Made by a program: the position numbers and the translations under genes
Notes under the pieces: generated by a model
The model's input: the letters and a program-made list of their open reading frames with translations, nothing else
Told to the model about the DNA's origin: nothing
Databases searched by the model: none
Assembly (NCBI GenBank): GCA_043421945.1
Contig: JBHOGO010000070.1
Coordinates: forward strand, 1-25,239
Length of the DNA: 25,239 bases
DNA from: Thaumasiovibrio sp043421945
Lineage (GTDB): Bacteria; Pseudomonadota; Gammaproteobacteria; Enterobacterales; Vibrionaceae
Reading direction: 5' to 3'
Shown here: positions 22,428-25,239 of the stretch, piece after piece
Layout: each line of letters starts with the position of its first letter
Numbering within the stretch: position 1 is the first letter of the stretch

Positions 22428-22706
22428 ATGGAAATAATAGCTAACGGTCTATGGGCAAACCAGACTGTAGTTTTCGTCAACGTTTGTATTAATACCGATA
22501 CACTTTCCCCAGAAAATCCACTCCTAGGTTATTCTTGCAGTGAATGGTTGTATGAATTTGAGAGTGTCAACGAAATGTTATCTACTGTGCCGTGGAGTCA
22601 TTTTGCCGACCGTATGCTTGCTAACGCTAACGATTATTCATTATTACGCTATACGCTTATTCAGTATGTACTCAAATCACACTTTATTTGTGGTTTTGTA
22701 AGTTAA
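22428..22706 (+). CDS. Hypothetical protein, 92 aa, doubtful
   Basis: An open frame of 92 codons begins with an ATG immediately after an in-frame TAA and just downstream of a terminator. No Shine-Dalgarno sequence precedes it. The peptide is Asn/Tyr/Leu-rich with cysteines near residues 21, 36 and 88, and shows no recognised domain, signal peptide or clear membrane helix. It may be a real small gene of the accessory segment, a decayed gene, or chance. The forward orientation agrees with the following xylosidase gene. Confidence 0.35.
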   Translation: MEIIANGLWANQTVVFVNVCINTDTLSPENPLLGYSCSEWLYEFESVNEMLSTVPWSHFADRMLANANDYSLLRYTLIQYVLKSHFICGFVS

Positions 22707-23033
22707 TATTCCTGAAAGGTAAGGTTGTGTGATCTTAGATTTTCAGTCAGTTTACTTAAGAAATCTTTTCTCATAAGGTGTTGTTAAGTAGCCCAATATC
22801 GAAGTTAGCAATGTGGGTAATCAGATAGCCAATATCACTAAATAAGTGAGGGACGCATTATGAGACAGTCAATTATTAAGCTTTCAGATTATCTTTTTAA
22901 TAATGTGAATATTAAATTAATCAATAATTGATAATCATTCGGTTTATATAATGGTTTTGATTGTGTCCGTAAAATTTCCTATTAAGAGTGTTGTTGGTGG
23001 TTTATTTTGACGAAAATAGTTTCGGAGACAGGA
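22707..23033 (+). promoter_or_regulatory. AT-rich region upstream of the GH43 gene
   Basis: This 327-bp stretch before the xylosidase holds a 23-codon ORF (listed separately) and a CCAATATC direct repeat at 22793-22800 and 22829-22836, 36 bp apart and preceded by similar AG/TAG bases. It is notably AT-rich from 22870 to 22990. A sugar-responsive promoter is expected here, but no known operator was recognised. Confidence 0.35.
22860..22931 (+). CDS. Possible 23-codon small ORF with strong ribosome binding site
   Basis: GAGGGA lies six bases upstream of an ATG that opens 23 codons (starting MRQSIIKLSDYLFNN) to a TGA. It is the best ribosome binding context in this intergenic stretch, and the product is basic and Asn/Ile-rich. 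It lies about 100 bp before the xylosidase start, a position suiting a leader peptide or a decayed regulator N-terminus. Too short to identify. Confidence 0.3.
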   Translation: MRQSIIKLSDYLFNNVNIKLINN

Positions 23034-24674
23034 ATGATAAGTAACCCTATATTACCTGGTTTTAACCCTGATCCATCAATATTAAGAGTCGGGAGTGATT
23101 ATTATATTGCTACATCAACGTTTGAATGGTTTCCTGGTGTAAAACTATATCATTCAAAAGACCTTAAACACTGGGAACAAATAGGGTATGCGTTAACTCG
23201 GAAATCGCAGTTAGATCTATGCGGTGTAGAGACGGCTAGGGGTATTTGGGCGCCATGCTTAAGCTATAACTCTGAAGACGAGTTGTTCTATCTTGCTTAT
23301 ACGGTTGTTTATAGCATCAAGGGCAATCATTTCGACCTAGACAATTTTTATGTTACGGCTTCTTTAATCAATGGCCCTTGGTCTGAGCCGATATATCTAA
23401 ATAGCAGTGGCTTTGACCCTTCACTTTTCCACGATGAAGATGGTCGTTCTTGGCTCGTTAATTTAGAGTGGGAGAGCAGGAATAACTACCCCCATTGTGG
23501 TTGGATTGTACTCCAAGAGTTTGACCGTAAGCAGGGTAAATTAATCGGTGACGTTCACAGTATCACTGATGGAGGAACACGTCGTGGCTGTATAGAAGCA
23601 CCGCATTTATACAAACGTGACGACTGGTATTACTTGATGACGGCTGAAGGGGGGACAGGGTATGGTCATGCCGTTGTTATGCAGCGAAGCCGTGATATCC
23701 AGGGTCCTTATACTCCCGATCCTCAAGGTGCGATGCTAACCTCCTATGATGAGGACTTTGATGAGTTTGGCACCGATGACTCAGTGAAACTTCATCGCTT
23801 TGTGCCCGACTTAGCGCTGCAAAAAGCGGGACATGGAAGCTTAGTTCATACCGCAGAAGGTACGCCTTACATTGCTCACTTATGTGCGAGGCCATTGCTT
23901 CCCCTAAGTCGCTGTATTCTTGGTAGGGAAACGGCCATTCAAGCTTGTGAATGGGATAGTGATGGCTGGCTTCGCTTAAGTCATGGTAACCGCCTAGCAC
24001 AAGAAGAAACTAAACAGCCTGAGGAATTGAATGATTCAACGCACGCAGGGGGTTTGCCTTACAGCTTGGGTCGTGATGATTTTACTCGAGGCTGTGAGTT
24101 AGGGCATGACTATCAGACATATCGATTCCCACTAACAGCAAATGATTGTCGGTATTCGGAGGCAGGTCTAACGCTACGAGGCTCCGGCTCCCTTTTCTCT
24201 ACGAGACGTATGACCTTACTCGCTCGAAGAATACACCATTTTAACGCCTGTTTTGAAACAGAAATCAATTTTGAGCCTGAACACTATTTCACCAGTGCTG
24301 GCTTGGTGCTTTATTACAGCAGCGATAACTTTTACTACTTACGTATCTACTATAGCGAGTCCTTAAAATGCCGTTGTTTAAGTATCTCTTCTAGTGATCT
24401 AGGGAATAAACGTGAATACACGGAATTTAGAGTGAAGTTAGATGAATCGGGGAAGATCTGCTTACGAGCACACCTCAATCGCGATAAGTTGCAATTTTCT
24501 TATTGTTATCCAAACAGCAAATGGCAGCAGGTAGGTGATGCTCTGGATTCGAGTATTCTCAGTGATGAGTATGGATCCCAAAAGTTTACGGGTTGTTTTG
24601 TCGGCCTATTTTGTGAAGACCAGAGACACCAAGAACAAACAGCCACGTTTAGTTATTTAGATTACTTAGTCTAA
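23034..24674 (+). CDS. GH43-family beta-xylosidase
   Basis: Predicted cytoplasmic glycoside hydrolase of 546 aa (no signal peptide) releasing xylose from short xylo-oligosaccharides. The five-bladed propeller catalytic domain shows the three GH43 carboxylates: Asp13 (GFNPDPS, base), Asp128 (SGFDPSLFHDEDG, pKa modulator) and Glu188 (CIEAPHLYK, acid). FEWFPGVKLYHSKDL is also characteristic of the XynB subgroup. The C-terminal 200 residues form the usual beta-sandwich domain (from about RDDFTRG to the end). The start is the ATG at 23034 with GGAG six bases upstream. The next gene is a sugar ABC permease, so it is the hydrolase of an uptake operon. Arabinofuranosidase side activity is common in the family. 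Confidence 0.92.
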   Translation: MISNPILPGFNPDPSILRVGSDYYIATSTFEWFPGVKLYHSKDLKHWEQIGYALTRKSQLDLCGVETARGIWAPCLSYNSEDELFYLAYTVVYSIKGNHFDLDNFYVTASLINGPWSEPIYLNSSGFDPSLFHDEDGRSWLVNLEWESRNNYPHCGWIVLQEFDRKQGKLIGDVHSITDGGTRRGCIEAPHLYKRDDWYYLMTAEGGTGYGHAVVMQRSRDIQGPYTPDPQGAMLTSYDEDFDEFGTDDSVKLHRFVPDLALQKAGHGSLVHTAEGTPYIAHLCARPLLPLSRCILGRETAIQACEWDSDGWLRLSHGNRLAQEETKQPEELNDSTHAGGLPYSLGRDDFTRGCELGHDYQTYRFPLTANDCRYSEAGLTLRGSGSLFSTRRMTLLARRIHHFNACFETEINFEPEHYFTSAGLVLYYSSDNFYYLRIYYSESLKCRCLSISSSDLGNKREYTEFRVKLDESGKICLRAHLNRDKLQFSYCYPNSKWQQVGDALDSSILSDEYGSQKFTGCFVGLFCEDQRHQEQTATFSYLDYLV

Positions 24675-24766
24675 AAACTAAGGGTAATAGAGTGGTCGGT
24701 AGAGCAAATAAAAGTGAAGTATAGAGAAATAAATCATATGCAGTAGATGACTATTGTTACACTTTT

Positions 24767-24772
24767 GGAGGT
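24767..24772 (+). promoter_or_regulatory. Strong ribosome binding site of the permease gene
   Basis: GGAGGT lies six bases before the ATG at 24779 and fixes the start of the permease, which otherwise has no visible end inside the window. Confidence 0.8.
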
Positions 24773-24778
24773 AACAAG

Positions 24779-25165
24779 ATGGAAAGTATAGAGACTATAC
24801 CTGAGAAGGAAGAAGGTAAATCTCGAGTTAAGGCAAAATATAATCAAGGTGGAAGATTTATAACGTTGTTGTTATTTCTATTGCCAACGTTGTGTCTGTT
24901 CACACTGTTTGTTGTCGTGCCTTTAATTGAAGCTTCTGTTTATAGTGGTTATCGGTGGAATGGCATCGGAGAGTTGAATAACTTTGTGGGTGCACAAAAC
25001 TATCAACGTATGTCATCTCATGCTCCATTTCAAATTGCGGTAAGCAATACACTGAAAATTGTCGCTGTCTCGCTATTGGTTCAGTTGCCTTTAGCGATGG
25101 CTGTTGCAATGTGTGTCTATAAAAAATCATGGGGAAACACGGTTTTTAGAATGCTGTTTTTCCCA
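24779..25165 (+). pseudogene. Sugar ABC transporter permease (MalF/UgpA type), apparently disrupted
   Basis: Start of a binding-protein-dependent sugar permease: a charged N-terminus, a first membrane helix (about residues 27-50, ending VVVPLIEASVYS), YRWNG and NNFVGAQNYQRM. The beginning of the transmembrane domain follows with NTLKIVAVSLLVQLPLAMAVAM, then FRMLFF. In this family FF is followed by LP and further helices. Here homology stops after FF and the frame continues into unrelated sequence that looks like an insertion-sequence end. Only about 128 of an expected 290-310 residues are present. It lies 104 bp after the xylosidase gene, probably in the same operon, importing xylo-oligosaccharides. 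Loss would be polar on any later transporter genes. Confidence 0.7.
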
Positions 25166-25239
25166 GGGCAAGATCATGAACGTTTTTCGAGCAAAATGAT
25201 CAGTTTGACGATCAGTTTTACTTGTGATCTTATACTCCC
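25163..25239. mobile_element. Probable insertion-sequence end (partial, cut by window edge)
   Basis: Where permease homology stops, the sequence changes to one with four GATC sites in under 60 bases (25172, 25198, 25210, 25226) and a 9-bp repeat GATCAGTTT at 25198-25206 and 25210-25218. Repeated GATCAGT-type motifs occur at the ends of IS4-group elements, and GATC sites near ends allow Dam control of transposition in several families. No transposase is visible in the 77 bases available, and the terminal inverted repeat and target duplication cannot be checked. The exact junction may differ by a few bases. Confidence 0.5.

Overview
The window looks like the chromosome of a marine gammaproteobacterium. 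It is moderately AT-leaning by eye, has densely packed single genes with compact intrinsic terminators, and carries typical gammaproteobacterial proteins (RhlE, DbpA, RlmE, Hmp, GltS, YiiM-type MOSC). The 7Fe ferredoxin FdxA, the RlmE N-terminus (MARSKTS) and a perfect Anr-type box (TTGAT-N4-GTCAA) point to the Oceanospirillales/Pseudomonas side, perhaps Marinomonas-like, more than to Vibrio. This placement is inference. No tRNA, rRNA, CRISPR array or prophage was seen.

Layout. 1-380: possible 3' end of an unknown gene, a possible 28-codon ORF and a two-way terminator. 382-3801: an AraC regulator translationally coupled to a gamma-glutamyltransferase-family (HpxW-like) enzyme, divergent from a YfeH-type SBF transporter. 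4015-5617: an orphan exported family-3 solute-binding protein convergent with a YiiM-like MOSC protein. 5898-8855: a stand-alone FMN/3Fe-4S glutamate-synthase-domain protein convergent with the Na+/glutamate symporter GltS. Upstream of gltS lies a 460-bp gap with an Anr/Fnr box and, about 200 bp on, a same-strand terminator; this may be an anaerobic small RNA or an attenuated leader. 9314-12439: flavohaemoglobin Hmp divergent from the RNA helicase RhlE. 12600-14258: an asparagine-synthase-like protein whose N-terminal nucleophile, PP-loop and metal-binding motif all look lost. 14643-14694: six perfect copies of an 8-bp repeat running into the stop codon of a LysR regulator, which is divergent from a CurA-type NADP oxidoreductase. 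16932-20110: DbpA, a TrmH/SpoU methyltransferase and RlmE. 20257-22361: ferredoxin FdxA divergent from a COG2509-type FAD oxidoreductase. 22379-25239: a terminator, two small doubtful ORFs, a GH43 beta-xylosidase and the first gene of a sugar ABC transporter, apparently interrupted near 25163 by the end of an insertion sequence.

How the genes fit together. Three themes stand out. First, RNA and ribosome maturation: DbpA and RlmE are both known to act on helix 92 of 23S rRNA and here sit within one 3.2-kb block with a third RNA-modifying enzyme. Both helicase genes in the window also carry a compact hairpin about 24 nt before the start codon. Second, glutamate and amide chemistry: the Ggt-like hydrolase, the glutamate-synthase-domain protein, GltS and the degenerate asparagine-synthase relative. 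Third, a xylo-oligosaccharide uptake and hydrolysis operon that the apparent insertion would disable.
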